Positions 9,509-19,330 of a stretch of DNA of 64,000 nucleotides are shown piece after piece. Position 1 is the first letter of the stretch. The number at the start of each line of letters is the position of its first letter. The DNA comes from an uncultured Terriglobales bacterium (GTDB taxonomy: Bacteria > Acidobacteriota > Terriglobia > Terriglobales > Acidobacteriaceae), in the NCBI GenBank assembly GCA_955652395.1, contig CATPBJ010000017.1:1-64000 (forward strand). Reading direction: 5' to 3'. The notes beneath the pieces are model-generated. The model saw only the letters and a list, made by a program, of their open reading frames with translations, was not told where the DNA came from and did no database searches. The translations under genes were made by a program, and so were the position numbers.

Positions 9509-11017
9509 ATGGACCGACGAACCTTCCTCCAGACCGCCGCAGCCGGCGCTGCCACCCTCGCTCTATCCCGCAACTCGTTCGCCGACAGCTCCAACCCTGA
9601 CCTCGCCGCCATCCACAAGGAAATCGAGAAGCGCCATGACGAATTCGTCGAGCGCCTGCAGCAGTGGATTCGCCAGCCCTCAATTGCTGCCGAGCACCGT
9701 GGCATGGACGAAGGCTGCGACCTAACGATGCGCATGCTGCGCGACGCCGGATTCGGCGAAGTCACGAAAATTCCCACGGACGGCCAGCCCGGTATCTTCG
9801 CCACGCTCGACGCCGGTGCTCCGCGAACCATCGGTCTCTACTTCATGTATGACGTGAAACAGGTCGATCCCGCCGAGTGGTCGTCGCCGCCCTTCGAGGC
9901 TGCCTTGGTGGACAAGCCGGAGCTGGGCAAGGTTTTGATTGGCCGGGGGGCGGTCAACCAAAAAGGTCCGGAGGCTTCCTTTCTGGCGGCGCTGCACGCG
10001 ATTCGCGGCGCCGGGCGGAAAGTTCCGGTGAACCTGGTATTTGTAGCGGAAGGCGAAGAAGAAATCGGTTCGCCGCATTTCCCGCAAATCGTACACCGTC
10101 CTGAGGTATTGGCTGCGTTGCGCAAGTGCAGCGGCGTTTACATGCCCTCGGCGGAGCAGGACCGTGACGGCAAGGTTACGATGACGCTCGGCGCCAAAGG
10201 CGTGATCGAACTCGAACTCGTATCCAGCGGGGAAAAGTGGGGACGCGGTCCGCAAAAAGACGTCCACTCCAGCCTGAAGGCAATGATTGATAGTCCGGCA
10301 TGGCATCTGGTGGAAGCTCTCAACACTCTGGTCTCGCCTGACGGCAACACTCCCGCCATTGACGGTTTCGCCGACAAAGCCCGCCCGCTCTCTCCCCCGG
10401 AAAAGAAAATGATCGCGGAAGCGGCGCGTCGCCTCGATGAAAATGTCGCGAAGAAGCAGTTCGGCGTCGAACACTGGGTACACGACGTGAACTATCAGGA
10501 GGCCCTCGAACTGCTGCAATCGCGTCCGACGGTGAATATCGAAGGACTGGTGGGCGGCTACACCGGGCCAGGCGGCAAAACCATTCTGCCGCATCGCGCT
10601 GTCGCCAAGCTCGATCTGCGACTGGTGCCAGACATGAAGGCCGACGAAGCGCTGGCTGCACTCAAGGCTCACCTGGCCAAACGCGGCTTTGGCGACATCG
10701 AGGTCAACATGACGGGCGGCTACGACCCTAACAGCACATCGGCTGACGCTCCGCTGATCCGCGCCCAGGCGGCTTTCTATCGCAGCCGGGGTATTGATCC
10801 GATAGTTCTGCCGCGCAGCGCCGGATCGTGGCCCGGGTATGTCTTCACCGGCGATCCCCTGCACCTGGCCGCCGGCCATTTCGGAATGGGCCACGGCAGC
10901 GGCGCTCATGCGCCCGATGAGTATTACGTGATCGAATCCAAAAATCCGAGCGTGCAGGGAATCGATGGCGCCGTGCTCTCACAGGTGGAGTATCTGTACG
11001 AGCTGGCGGCGATTTAA
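9509..11017 (+). CDS. M20-family peptidase (dipeptidase-like), putative Tat signal
   Basis: N-terminal 'MDRRTFLQTAAAGAATLALSRNSFA'; M20 motifs 'NLVFVAEGEEEIGSPHF' and a C-terminal GHGSGAH region. Confidence 0.88.
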   Translation: MDRRTFLQTAAAGAATLALSRNSFADSSNPDLAAIHKEIEKRHDEFVERLQQWIRQPSIAAEHRGMDEGCDLTMRMLRDAGFGEVTKIPTDGQPGIFATLDAGAPRTIGLYFMYDVKQVDPAEWSSPPFEAALVDKPELGKVLIGRGAVNQKGPEASFLAALHAIRGAGRKVPVNLVFVAEGEEEIGSPHFPQIVHRPEVLAALRKCSGVYMPSAEQDRDGKVTMTLGAKGVIELELVSSGEKWGRGPQKDVHSSLKAMIDSPAWHLVEALNTLVSPDGNTPAIDGFADKARPLSPPEKKMIAEAARRLDENVAKKQFGVEHWVHDVNYQEALELLQSRPTVNIEGLVGGYTGPGGKTILPHRAVAKLDLRLVPDMKADEALAALKAHLAKRGFGDIEVNMTGGYDPNSTSADAPLIRAQAAFYRSRGIDPIVLPRSAGSWPGYVFTGDPLHLAAGHFGMGHGSGAHAPDEYYVIESKNPSVQGIDGAVLSQVEYLYELAAI

Positions 11018-11027
11018 GCTCCCCGAA

Positions 11028-11268
11028 TCACGTAGGGGCGGACCCCCATTCGCTCAGCCGAGCGAAGCTCGGCACTTTATCGATATTCGCAACAGCCATG
11101 TGGGCACGCGTCTCTGACCCGTCCGGCCGAGCGAAGCTCGGCGGTGGTACTAGTGATCGGCCTCTCTTGTGCTGAACCTACTATCGTCGGGGATCCCGGG
11201 GCAGAAATTAGGGAGCTTCGCCGAGTTGCGCTCGGCCGCACAACCGAGGGCAGCTGCCCCCACGTGGT
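11028..11268. repeat. two or more copies of family B palindromic repeats
   Basis: CACGTAGGGGCGG..., GTCTCTGACCCGTCCGGCCGAGCGAAGCTCGGC, ...CCCCCACGTGG. Confidence 0.65.
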
Positions 11269-11316
11269 TTATGGGCGATCCATACCAGCGGGCGAGTCGG
11301 CCGTGACCACACAACC

Positions 11317-12423
11317 CTACTGTGACTCTTCGGGCACCACTGCCAGTTGCAGCTTTTCGGTCCAGCGAAGCACCGTTAGCGAACTACCGACGCCAACTCG
11401 AGCATCCGTAAGCAGGCGGTGCAAGTCGTCGACGCCGGCTACCGGCTTGCCATCGAGCGCAACAATCACGTCTCCTTCACGCAACCCTGCCTTCTGCCCC
11501 GGACTGCCGACAGTCACCGAAATCACCACCACACCGGTCTCCTGCGGCAGGTTGTAGAAGCGCACCAGACGCCGATGCAGCGGCGTGGTCTGAGCCTCAA
11601 CTCCAATGTAGCTGCGCCGAATTCTCCCTGCTTGCAGCAAACGTCCAGCCACGAACTTGGCGGTGTTGATCCCGATGGCGAAGCACAGCCCCTGCGCGCC
11701 CATAATGGTCGCCGTGTTCACACCGATAACCTGGCCATCGGAAGTCACCAGCGGTCCTCCCGAATTGCCCGGGTTCAGCGAAGCGTCGGTCTGGATTACG
11801 TCATCGATCATTCGTCCTGAGTAGGAACGCAACGAGCGCCCCAGGGCGCTCACTACGCCAGCCGTGACCGTGTACTGGAAGCCGTAGGGATTGCCAATCG
11901 CAATCGCCAACTGTCCCACTCGCAGCTTCTGAGAATCTCCTAGCGGTGCGGCCACCAGGCTGGGTGCGTCGTTGTTGGGCACATCCACACGCAGGACCGC
12001 GAGGTCCGTCGATGGATCGTCGCCGATGGTGTGAGCTGGGAAGCGTCGCCCATCGGCCAAGGAAACCTGAATTCGCGTGGCTTCGTGAACCACGTGGCTA
12101 TTGGTGAGAATCAGGCCATCGGGAGCGAACACGAAGCCGGAGCCGCCGCCTTGCCGTTCACGGGGCTCGCCCGAGCGGCCCTTGCCCGCCTGGGCAACAT
12201 CAATCTTGACCACCGACGGGCTGAGCTTCTCCGCGGCGCCCACGACCGCCTGCGAGTAGGCATCGAGCAAGCCGGAATCATTCAGCGGGCTGGCACTGGA
12301 TGTCTGCGCTACCGGCTCAGAGTAATTCCCGACGAACATAGAGGTAACTTCTTGGTTCATGTCTGCTAGATGAAGGAAAGGCTCGCTCGGATTCAGGCGC
12401 CCGGACCGCTCCCGCATCGACAA
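11317..12423 (-). CDS. HtrA/DegP-like S1C serine protease with C-terminal PDZ
   Basis: 'GSGFVFAPDGLILTNSHVV', 'TDLAVLRVD', 'NPGNSGGPLV'; PDZ at C-terminus. Confidence 0.92.
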   Translation of the reverse strand: MSMRERSGRLNPSEPFLHLADMNQEVTSMFVGNYSEPVAQTSSASPLNDSGLLDAYSQAVVGAAEKLSPSVVKIDVAQAGKGRSGEPRERQGGGSGFVFAPDGLILTNSHVVHEATRIQVSLADGRRFPAHTIGDDPSTDLAVLRVDVPNNDAPSLVAAPLGDSQKLRVGQLAIAIGNPYGFQYTVTAGVVSALGRSLRSYSGRMIDDVIQTDASLNPGNSGGPLVTSDGQVIGVNTATIMGAQGLCFAIGINTAKFVAGRLLQAGRIRRSYIGVEAQTTPLHRRLVRFYNLPQETGVVVISVTVGSPGQKAGLREGDVIVALDGKPVAGVDDLHRLLTDARVGVGSSLTVLRWTEKLQLAVVPEESQ

Positions 12424-12428
12424 TCGCG

Positions 12429-12923
12429 CTACTGCTTAGGGCGCAACCGCGTCGCGGCAGTAGGCAGCATGCAGGTATTCGAGGCGTCTGCCAGCGATTG
12501 CTGCAGGGCCGCGCCTACGGCGGAAAGCTCTTCGGGACCCATCAGTCGCTGCATGCCCTCAAATAGCTCGCGTTCTTCCTTGCGAATGTGGGACGCCAGT
12601 TTTTCCACCAGGGCCTGTAACCCGGCTACATGCAATTTGCGCGCGGCCGCGCGCGAAAAGAAATCACGCAGCAAAATATGTCCGGTGAGAAGTTCCTGAA
12701 CCAGGGGTTGAAGCTCGGCATAGCGCGCGGCCACCGGGAACAACTCTTTTTCTTCGGCGGCAAAATGGAAGGTGATCTCCTGTTCGAATATCTGCTGAAT
12801 CTCCGCCTGCCATGCCTCCAGGTCGACTGCGCCCGCCTGGATGGCGCGATCCAAGCGTACGCACAGCGCCAGGCAATGCTGATGCTGGTGGGAGAGGGGA
12901 ATCAGGTTCTTGTCTCGAAGCAT
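12429..12923 (-). CDS. hemerythrin HHE domain protein
   Basis: 'LIPLSHQHQHCLALCVRLDRAI...ITFHFAAEEKELFP...HIRKEERELFEGMQ'. Confidence 0.85.
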   Translation of the reverse strand: MLRDKNLIPLSHQHQHCLALCVRLDRAIQAGAVDLEAWQAEIQQIFEQEITFHFAAEEKELFPVAARYAELQPLVQELLTGHILLRDFFSRAAARKLHVAGLQALVEKLASHIRKEERELFEGMQRLMGPEELSAVGAALQQSLADASNTCMLPTAATRLRPKQ

Positions 12924-13022
12924 GTTTACCTATTGTCCGCGTAGCGCAGCCATAGCGCAACCAAGGCCGCGCCACGACTGGTGACGCTCGTCACTTAAGA
13001 TGAAGGGAACTGGGAGGTCGAT

Positions 13023-13860
13023 TCAGGCGCTGACCGTCACGTCCTGGGGCACATCCTTTACCGCCGGCCGTAGCGTCAGCCAGTCAGTCCGGACGCTGTC
13101 CCATTCCTGGATCAACATTCCGTAGGATTCGAAGAACTGGCGAATTTGGGCGCGTTCCCACCCCACCGTTTCTTCCAGGATGGGTCCGAGAACGGCAAGG
13201 GCGTTGGTGCTAAGAACCGTCCTGCGCGCGACCTGAGAGATGTGCTTGGCTTCCGACACCGCGATAGTGAATCCGTCCCTCATCTTGACGTGCAACATCA
13301 CGTTAATGTCCGAGCTGCCGTCGCCGGTGTAAATGATGTGGTCGGGCCCGATCTGCAACTCCGCTTGCAGTTGGTCGAGTGCCGCCACCTTGCCATAGCC
13401 GGCCGTGGCTCGCACCAGGCTTTCGATCTCGCCCGCGGCGTTGTAGACAAATTCGGTTCCGTAGATGTGATCTTCCGGAACGATTCCCTCCAGCGCCGAT
13501 TGAATGACCTCTACCGGTGATGCTGAGAGCACGTAGAAGTCGAAGTGATAACCGTCCACTCCATTCTTCAGCACTTGATAGAGCAATTCGATATTCTCTT
13601 TCAGGCGAATGGTCTTGCCCACTTTGTACAGATGCTGTTTTCGCACTTTCTTGCGAAATTCCGGATCATGCAGTAACAGGTAGCACAGCTCCGCTCCCTG
13701 CTGCACCAGATTCAGCTTGGCCATGCCCTGGGCCTTACGTTCGAATTCCGCGGTCGGAATACCGACCAGCTCACTCAACACATAGCCCGAATCATCGAAA
13801 GTAAGAGTCTGGTCAAAGTCACTGGCAAAAAGGTAACGCTTCAAAGGTTTGTCACTCATA
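13023..13860 (-). CDS. HAD-superfamily phosphatase
   Basis: '[17 protein letters not shown]' and '[16 protein letters not shown]'; start taken at ATG 13860 rather than the longer ORF. Confidence 0.8.
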
Positions 13861-14130
13861 TGGATATTAGATTCCACCGGGCCCCCGAATGGCCCATAAA
13901 TAACATCGATAGTGAGCATTACCAAAGTGATAACGAGTAGGTTCGCTAATGGGACGGTTTGACCGGACGGGCTCCAGTTGGCTGTCTGGAAACGACTTGA
14001 AGGGCAGGCAAGCGGAGCATTTGCCCGCGCGTATTGCTTGAACGAGCAAGCGCATGCCCGTCGGGCCTTTACTAATCCGTTCCCACCATTGAGAATAGAT
14101 ATATCGCCCGCACCGTTAAGGCTTGGTAAA

Positions 14131-14189
14131 AATGTAGGCGCGAACGTCCGCGCTGGCCCTCGACGAGCGCGGACGTTCGCGCCTGCATT
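14131..14189. repeat. near-perfect 24-bp stem inverted repeat with 11-nt loop
   Basis: AATGTAGGCGCGAACGTCCGCGCT - ggccctcgacg - AGCGCGGACGTTCGCGCCTGCATT; one G/T wobble. Confidence 0.9.
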
Positions 14190-14223
14190 GGCTGGACAAC
14201 GGGCAACAGGAGCAGGTTTAACT

Positions 14224-14409
14224 ATGTCAGCTACCGGAGAACTCATCCGTCTCATCAACTACGTCGACGACATCAACACCACGCTCCGCCGCATCAGCGC
14301 GTCCATCCCACTGATGGAAGCAGAGGAACGCAAGCGTCTCGCCGAAAATATTCGCTCCGCCAGCACCAACCTGAACTCTGTCCTGGGACAATTGGAAAAG
14401 GGGCAGTAG
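14224..14409 (+). CDS. small helical hypothetical protein (61 aa)
   Basis: '[61 protein letters not shown]'; stop overlaps the next start (TAGTG). Confidence 0.6.
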   Translation: MSATGELIRLINYVDDINTTLRRISASIPLMEAEERKRLAENIRSASTNLNSVLGQLEKGQ

Positions 14410-14987
14410 TGGCCGGTGTAGTGCCTGACGTGCGGACCATCGCCGTCATCAGCGCTGGCCCGGTGGGCCGAGGCATCGCGCAGGTGGCGGCCAGGGGTGG
14501 CTATCGCACAATCTTGGAAGATTTGCTGCCCAACGCCCTGCGTCAGGCGGAGAGCGAAATTCGCATCCAGTTCGACCGAGCCGTACACTCAGGCGGGCTT
14601 TCCGCAGACGCCGCTCAGGGCGCGTTGTCCCGTCTGGAATTCGCGGGCACTGTCGAAGACGCGGCCCGGCAGGCCGACCTGGTGATCGAGGCTGTTCCGG
14701 AAGAATTGGAATCGAAGATCGAAATCTTCACCCTGCTCGATAAAATCTGCCGTCCGGGCACGATCCTGGCTTCCCATCTCTCCTCAATCAGCATCACCGA
14801 GATTTCCCGCGTCACCTATCGCGCCAGGAATTGTGTGGGCATGCGCTTTGCTGAACCGGTCGAGCGCGAGAAGAAGCTGGAAATCATTCGTGGTGTGGAG
14901 ACCGATGAAGAGACTCTCGCAACGGCGGTGGCAGTGGGGCGTCGCATGGGGAAAGAGACAGTGGTGATCGAGGATATGACTGTGTAG
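14409..14987 (+). CDS. truncated 3-hydroxyacyl-CoA dehydrogenase-like protein (NAD-binding domain only)
   Basis: 'IAVISAGPVGRGIAQVAARGGYRTILED...ADLVIEAVPEELESKIEIFTLLDKICRPGTILASHLSSISITEIS'; GTG start. Confidence 0.75.
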   Translation: MAGVVPDVRTIAVISAGPVGRGIAQVAARGGYRTILEDLLPNALRQAESEIRIQFDRAVHSGGLSADAAQGALSRLEFAGTVEDAARQADLVIEAVPEELESKIEIFTLLDKICRPGTILASHLSSISITEISRVTYRARNCVGMRFAEPVEREKKLEIIRGVETDEETLATAVAVGRRMGKETVVIEDMTV

Positions 14988-15048
14988 CGCCGGCGTCGGC
15001 TGTCCCGAGGGTATCTTACCCTCGGAGGTTCCGGGACGGCGGCGCTAC
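14984..15048. repeat. palindromic repeat family A (TGTAGCGCCG...CGGCGCTAC)
   Basis: GTAGCGCCGGCGTCGGCTGTCCCGAGGG...CCGGGACGGCGGCGCTAC. Confidence 0.8.
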
Positions 15049-15055
15049 CAAGACC

Positions 15056-16123
15056 TTACTTGTTGATATCCTCCTTCGCCTCCAACCGCTTGGCGAACGC
15101 CTGTAACGGCTGTTTTTGCCCATCGGGAGCGCCTGCCACGGCGACGTTCATCTCTTTGGCCGCGTTCGCGAAGTCGCCCTGTGCGGAATACATGCGCGAT
15201 AAGCCTACGTGCACGATCCATTGGTCAGGATTCTTCTTGGCGTTGTCGCGGTAGATGGCAAACGCGTCGGCCGGCTTGCCGTCGATCTGCAGCTGGCGGC
15301 CGTAGCTGTGGAGCTGGATGGCGTTAGCCATGGTGAGCGCCTTGTTTCGCGCCGTGGTGGCTTGGTCTTTCCGGCCCAAGGCGTCCAGAACTCGCGACTT
15401 GGTCATGAAATTGTCGTAGCGCTCCTCGTTCTGAATCGATTTGTCCGAATACTTCAGGGCTTCTTCGAGATCGATCTTCTCCTGGAGCAGATAGTTGGCC
15501 GCATCGTCCCATCCCTCCCATGAATACTGGGACAAACCGCGAAGCTGCTGGTGCAGGTTTTGCGCCACGATTTCGTGCGTATTCACGCCGACCTTAAAAG
15601 GGACGGCCACCTTCTCCCAACGCAGCGTGACCACGAAAGAATCCGGAGTTACATCATCGAAGTCATAGGTGAGCGCTTCGTGAAACTCCGCCGTCTGGGG
15701 TTTTACCGTGACCCGAAGTGCGTCCTCGGCCTGGTCGTAGGTGAAGCTGCCCCAGGATGTTGAATTCCTGGAGAAGATGACGGTCCACTCGTTTTCTCCT
15801 GGAATCATGTGCAGGCCGTAGCTTCCCTTGGGCAGCGGCTTTCCCTCGATGGTCACCGGATCGGTGAACTGGATCGTCGTGTTTTCGTTGGCTCCAGCAC
15901 GCCAGACTTGGCCGTAGGGCACAACACCGCCCCAGATTTTCCGCTTGTTCACCACCGGACGGTGGTAGTTGATGGTGACATCGGTGATCCCAACGCGTTG
16001 CGTGACCACCGCATGCTGGCTGGGCCGTGGCAGGTCCAGTACGAACGATTGGGCCTGACCGTGAGACCCAAGCATCAGCAATGCTTCGATTACCAACAGA
16101 GTAGGTACTAGCAATTTGAACAC
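15056..16123 (-). CDS. DUF2911 domain protein with TPR-like C-terminus, secreted
   Basis: 'VGITDVTINYHRPVVNKRKIWGGVVPYGQVWRAGANENTTIQFTDPVTIEGKPLPKGSYGLHMIPGENEWTVIFS'; GTG start preceded by GGAGG. Confidence 0.85.
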   Translation of the reverse strand: MFKLLVPTLLVIEALLMLGSHGQAQSFVLDLPRPSQHAVVTQRVGITDVTINYHRPVVNKRKIWGGVVPYGQVWRAGANENTTIQFTDPVTIEGKPLPKGSYGLHMIPGENEWTVIFSRNSTSWGSFTYDQAEDALRVTVKPQTAEFHEALTYDFDDVTPDSFVVTLRWEKVAVPFKVGVNTHEIVAQNLHQQLRGLSQYSWEGWDDAANYLLQEKIDLEEALKYSDKSIQNEERYDNFMTKSRVLDALGRKDQATTARNKALTMANAIQLHSYGRQLQIDGKPADAFAIYRDNAKKNPDQWIVHVGLSRMYSAQGDFANAAKEMNVAVAGAPDGQKQPLQAFAKRLEAKEDINK

Positions 16124-16420
16124 GGTGCAAGCCTCCCCAATCCGTACTGTAGTTTTTGGAACTAAGCTGGGCCTGGGCGAATCAGAACGGTCGTTTAGAC
16201 GCCGAGCCTCGCAGCTGGTTAGCATCGGCGGCCAAAGACGATATCGCTGTGTGCGCCAAAAAGAGGGCTAACCTTTTGTCCTGCAACACGGTCTAAAAGA
16301 CTGCTGGCCAGAAGTTTGCGGGAACTTGCTGCCATCCCGCCGCGTACTAGACACGGAGGTCGTGCACAGGTCCGCTTGCACCTCAGCAGCTTTACGGAAT
16401 TCGGGCAAGACGATAACCCT

Positions 16421-17668
16421 ATGAACGTGCTTCTCGATATCGTTCGTCAGTCACTGGCCACGCTATGGGCGCACAAGCTGCGATCGTTCCTGACCATGTT
16501 TGGCATCGCTTGGGGCGTGGGCTCGCTGCTTCTGTTGGTAGGTTTGGGAGAGGGTTTCCGCAGCGGCCAGGTGCGGAACCTGGCGACTCTCGGTCAGGAC
16601 ATCATGTTCGTCTTTCCGGGGAGAATTCCGGCGGTAGCAGGGAACCTGCAGTCCGGCCAGACCTACCACTTTACCTACGAAGATTACCTCACCATCCGGA
16701 ATGAGGCCCATACCTTGCGCTTCGTGTCTCCTGTGATTAACCGTGAGGACATCCGCGCGGTCAGCGACTACGGCTCGACCAACGGCCAGGTGTTTGGGGT
16801 GACGCCCGAATATAACCAGATCCGCACTGTGCCCTTGAGTACTGGCCGTTGGCTCAATGATGAGGACAACACCGAACACCGGCGGGTAGCAGTAGTCGGG
16901 TGGGAACTGCTAAAGAATGTTTTCCCCGGACGACCTGCCGTGGGCACAACCATGCTGCTGAACGGCATCCGCTTTGACGTGATCGGGGTGCTGGCCAAGG
17001 TCGGAAAAGACGGAAACAACGGGACCAATGCTCGCATCTTCGTTCCGGTTGAGACCATGCGCAACCTGTTTCCCCTGAAGCAGGAGAACTCCGAGAGCGC
17101 GCTTTCCTTCATCAACTACCGGCCGCTGATCAAAGCCGAGCACGCTCGTTCCAAAGAAGAAATTCACCAGATCATCGCCCGCCGCCACGGGTTCGATCCC
17201 AAGCTGGAAGATGCCTTCGAAGACTGGGACACGATTGAAAATTCGCAACGCGTGGACAAGATATTCGATGCCATGGACTATTTTCTCGGGGTAGTAGGAT
17301 TCGTGACTCTGGCGCTGGGTGCAATCGGCATCGTCAACATCATGCTGGTCTCCGTGGCCGAGCGCACTCGGGAGATTGGCTTGCGCAAGGCTTTGGGCGC
17401 CACTTATCAAAATATTCTGACCCAGTTCTTCATTGAGGGCGCGTTCCTCACCATCTTCAGCGGTGGAATTGGCCTCTTGATCTCGACCGCATTCGTGACG
17501 GCGTTGGCCCAGTTGCCCGCTCCCCAGGGATTTGATACCCCGCGCATCGTGCCGATGTCCGCCGTTGCGGCCATCTTGTCCCTGGCGATTGCCGGCATCG
17601 TGGCTGGAATTTATCCCGCGCGGAAGGCCGCGCTGCTGGCTCCGGTCGAAGCCATGAGGCAGGAATAG
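16421..17668 (+). CDS. MacB-like ABC transporter permease
   Basis: 'LRSFLTMFGIAWGVGSLLLLVGLGEGF', FtsX-like C-terminus 'IMLVSVAERTREIGLRKALGAT'. Confidence 0.9.
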   Translation: MNVLLDIVRQSLATLWAHKLRSFLTMFGIAWGVGSLLLLVGLGEGFRSGQVRNLATLGQDIMFVFPGRIPAVAGNLQSGQTYHFTYEDYLTIRNEAHTLRFVSPVINREDIRAVSDYGSTNGQVFGVTPEYNQIRTVPLSTGRWLNDEDNTEHRRVAVVGWELLKNVFPGRPAVGTTMLLNGIRFDVIGVLAKVGKDGNNGTNARIFVPVETMRNLFPLKQENSESALSFINYRPLIKAEHARSKEEIHQIIARRHGFDPKLEDAFEDWDTIENSQRVDKIFDAMDYFLGVVGFVTLALGAIGIVNIMLVSVAERTREIGLRKALGATYQNILTQFFIEGAFLTIFSGGIGLLISTAFVTALAQLPAPQGFDTPRIVPMSAVAAILSLAIAGIVAGIYPARKAALLAPVEAMRQE

Positions 17669-17670
17669 TC

Positions 17671-18909
17671 GTGATCCACGAGCTTGGAACCCAGGCCTAT
17701 AGCGCCCTGCGCCATAACAAGCGGCGCAGCATCCTCACCATGCTGGGCATGGCCTGGGGCATCGCCACGGTAGTGCTGCTTCTGGCTTATGGCGCCGGCT
17801 TCGAACGCGGTTTGTGGACAGCGTTCCGCTCCTTCGGCACCAACCTGGTCTTCGTGTTTCCCGGACGCACCTCGCACCAGGCGGGCGGCACCAAGGCGGG
17901 AAGCGAAGTCCGTCTCACGGTCAAGGACCTGGACTACATCCGCGACGAGGTGCCTCTGCTCAAGCGGCTCTCGCCTGAAGTGTTCAAGCAATGTACCGTG
18001 GCCTGGGGCACGCGCAGCGCCAGCTATGGCGTGAGCGGCGTCTACGCTGTGTATCCCCGCATGCGGCGCATGGAATTCGCGGAAGGAGGTCCGTTCGGCG
18101 AAGCCGAGGACTTCACCCACGTGCGCGTCGCTTTTATCGGAGCCGATGCCAGGAAGAAGCTTTTTTCCGGTCAGAATGCGATCGGCGAGAGCATCCGCGT
18201 GGACGGCATCTCTTACCACATCGTCGGCATATTGAAACACGTAATTAACAACGGCGACGACAACCTGAACGAGCACATCTACGTGCCCTTCAGCGCCATG
18301 AGCGATCTCAAAGACACCCACTACCTGAACTCGATCGTCATGGAATACGAGGGCGACAACGCCAAAGTGGTCAAGGCGCTGCGGCAATCGATGGCTTTCC
18401 ATCATGGCTTCGATCCCAAGGACGAACGCGCGATCTTCCTGTTTGACGTGTTTTCTGACCTGCTCGACCTGCGAGTGATCACTACGGGGATCAAGATTCT
18501 TCTGGGCTTCATCGGTCTGCTCACACTGGGGATTGGTGGCGTGGGGCTGATGAACATCATGCTGGTGTCAGTGACTCAGCGGACGCGAGAAATCGGCGTG
18601 GAAAAGGCGCTGGGAGCGCACCGCTGGCACATCCTGTTCCAGTTCCTGGCGGAAGCCATGGTCATCACGGCGCTAGGTGGATTGCTGGGTGTGGCCTTCG
18701 CCTACCTGGTCTCCTGGTCCGTCCCTTCACTGACCCTGTGGAGCGCATTTCAGGAGGGCGCCGATGAAGGTGACATTCATCTGACCATTGACGCCGCCAC
18801 GCTGATCTGGTCCACAGGCATTCTTAGCTTCGTGGGCATCGTCAGCGGCATGCTGCCCGCCATAAAAGCAGCAAAACTCGACCCCATCGAGGCGCTGAGA
18901 TACGAGTAA
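17671..18909 (+). CDS. MacB-like ABC transporter permease
   Basis: 'RRSILTMLGMAWGIATVVLLLAYGAGF', 'IMLVSVTQRTREIGVEKALGAHRWHIL'. Confidence 0.9.
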   Translation: MIHELGTQAYSALRHNKRRSILTMLGMAWGIATVVLLLAYGAGFERGLWTAFRSFGTNLVFVFPGRTSHQAGGTKAGSEVRLTVKDLDYIRDEVPLLKRLSPEVFKQCTVAWGTRSASYGVSGVYAVYPRMRRMEFAEGGPFGEAEDFTHVRVAFIGADARKKLFSGQNAIGESIRVDGISYHIVGILKHVINNGDDNLNEHIYVPFSAMSDLKDTHYLNSIVMEYEGDNAKVVKALRQSMAFHHGFDPKDERAIFLFDVFSDLLDLRVITTGIKILLGFIGLLTLGIGGVGLMNIMLVSVTQRTREIGVEKALGAHRWHILFQFLAEAMVITALGGLLGVAFAYLVSWSVPSLTLWSAFQEGADEGDIHLTIDAATLIWSTGILSFVGIVSGMLPAIKAAKLDPIEALRYE

Positions 18910-18951
18910 CCCAGAACTGAGATCGAAAAACTAAGAACCGGTCTTTAGAAT
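18910..18951. repeat. heptamer array (H6)
   Basis: CCCAGAA|CTGAGAT|CGAAAAA|CTAAGAA|CCGGTCT|TTAGAAT. Confidence 0.5.
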
Positions 18952-19024
18952 CCCCTGAGTCCACCGTCCTTGACCTATCCATCTTCGGTTCAAAGCACAT
19001 AACCACGACTCCCGTTAGAATTGT

Positions 19025-19330
19025 ATGGTGACCGATGATGCCAACCCGCGGCTTGAACGCGTTCTGGCGCAATTGAGACTCTACGAGCACCCGCTGCTTG
19101 ATTTCTCAGCCCGCGCCAAGGGCGAGGCTGTGGAAGTCGTCATCCAGTTCAGGAACCCCCCGGTTCCAGTGCATGCTTATTACTTCGAGCTTCATCCCCG
19201 AGACCTCGATCACCCTCAATTCGAGTGGGGATTCCAGCGCCAACTCTATGACTGTCTACACGACTACCTGGTTGAAATGTTCATCCGCACGCCCCAGGAC
19301 CGGGCCGAGCGCCAACGGACAGGCTTGTGA
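19025..19330 (+). CDS. conserved-looking small hypothetical protein
   Basis: 101-aa ORF whose stop overlaps the downstream GTG start (GTGA). Confidence 0.55.
   Translation: MVTDDANPRLERVLAQLRLYEHPLLDFSARAKGEAVEVVIQFRNPPVPVHAYYFELHPRDLDHPQFEWGFQRQLYDCLHDYLVEMFIRTPQDRAERQRTGL

Noticed and set aside
13861-14258. N-terminal extension of the HAD phosphatase ORF
   Set aside because: Low-complexity, includes the inverted repeat at 14131-14189; the HAD motif begins just after ATG 13860
16421-18909. Complete MacAB efflux system
   Set aside because: Two permeases only; no ATPase or periplasmic adaptor adjacent in the window
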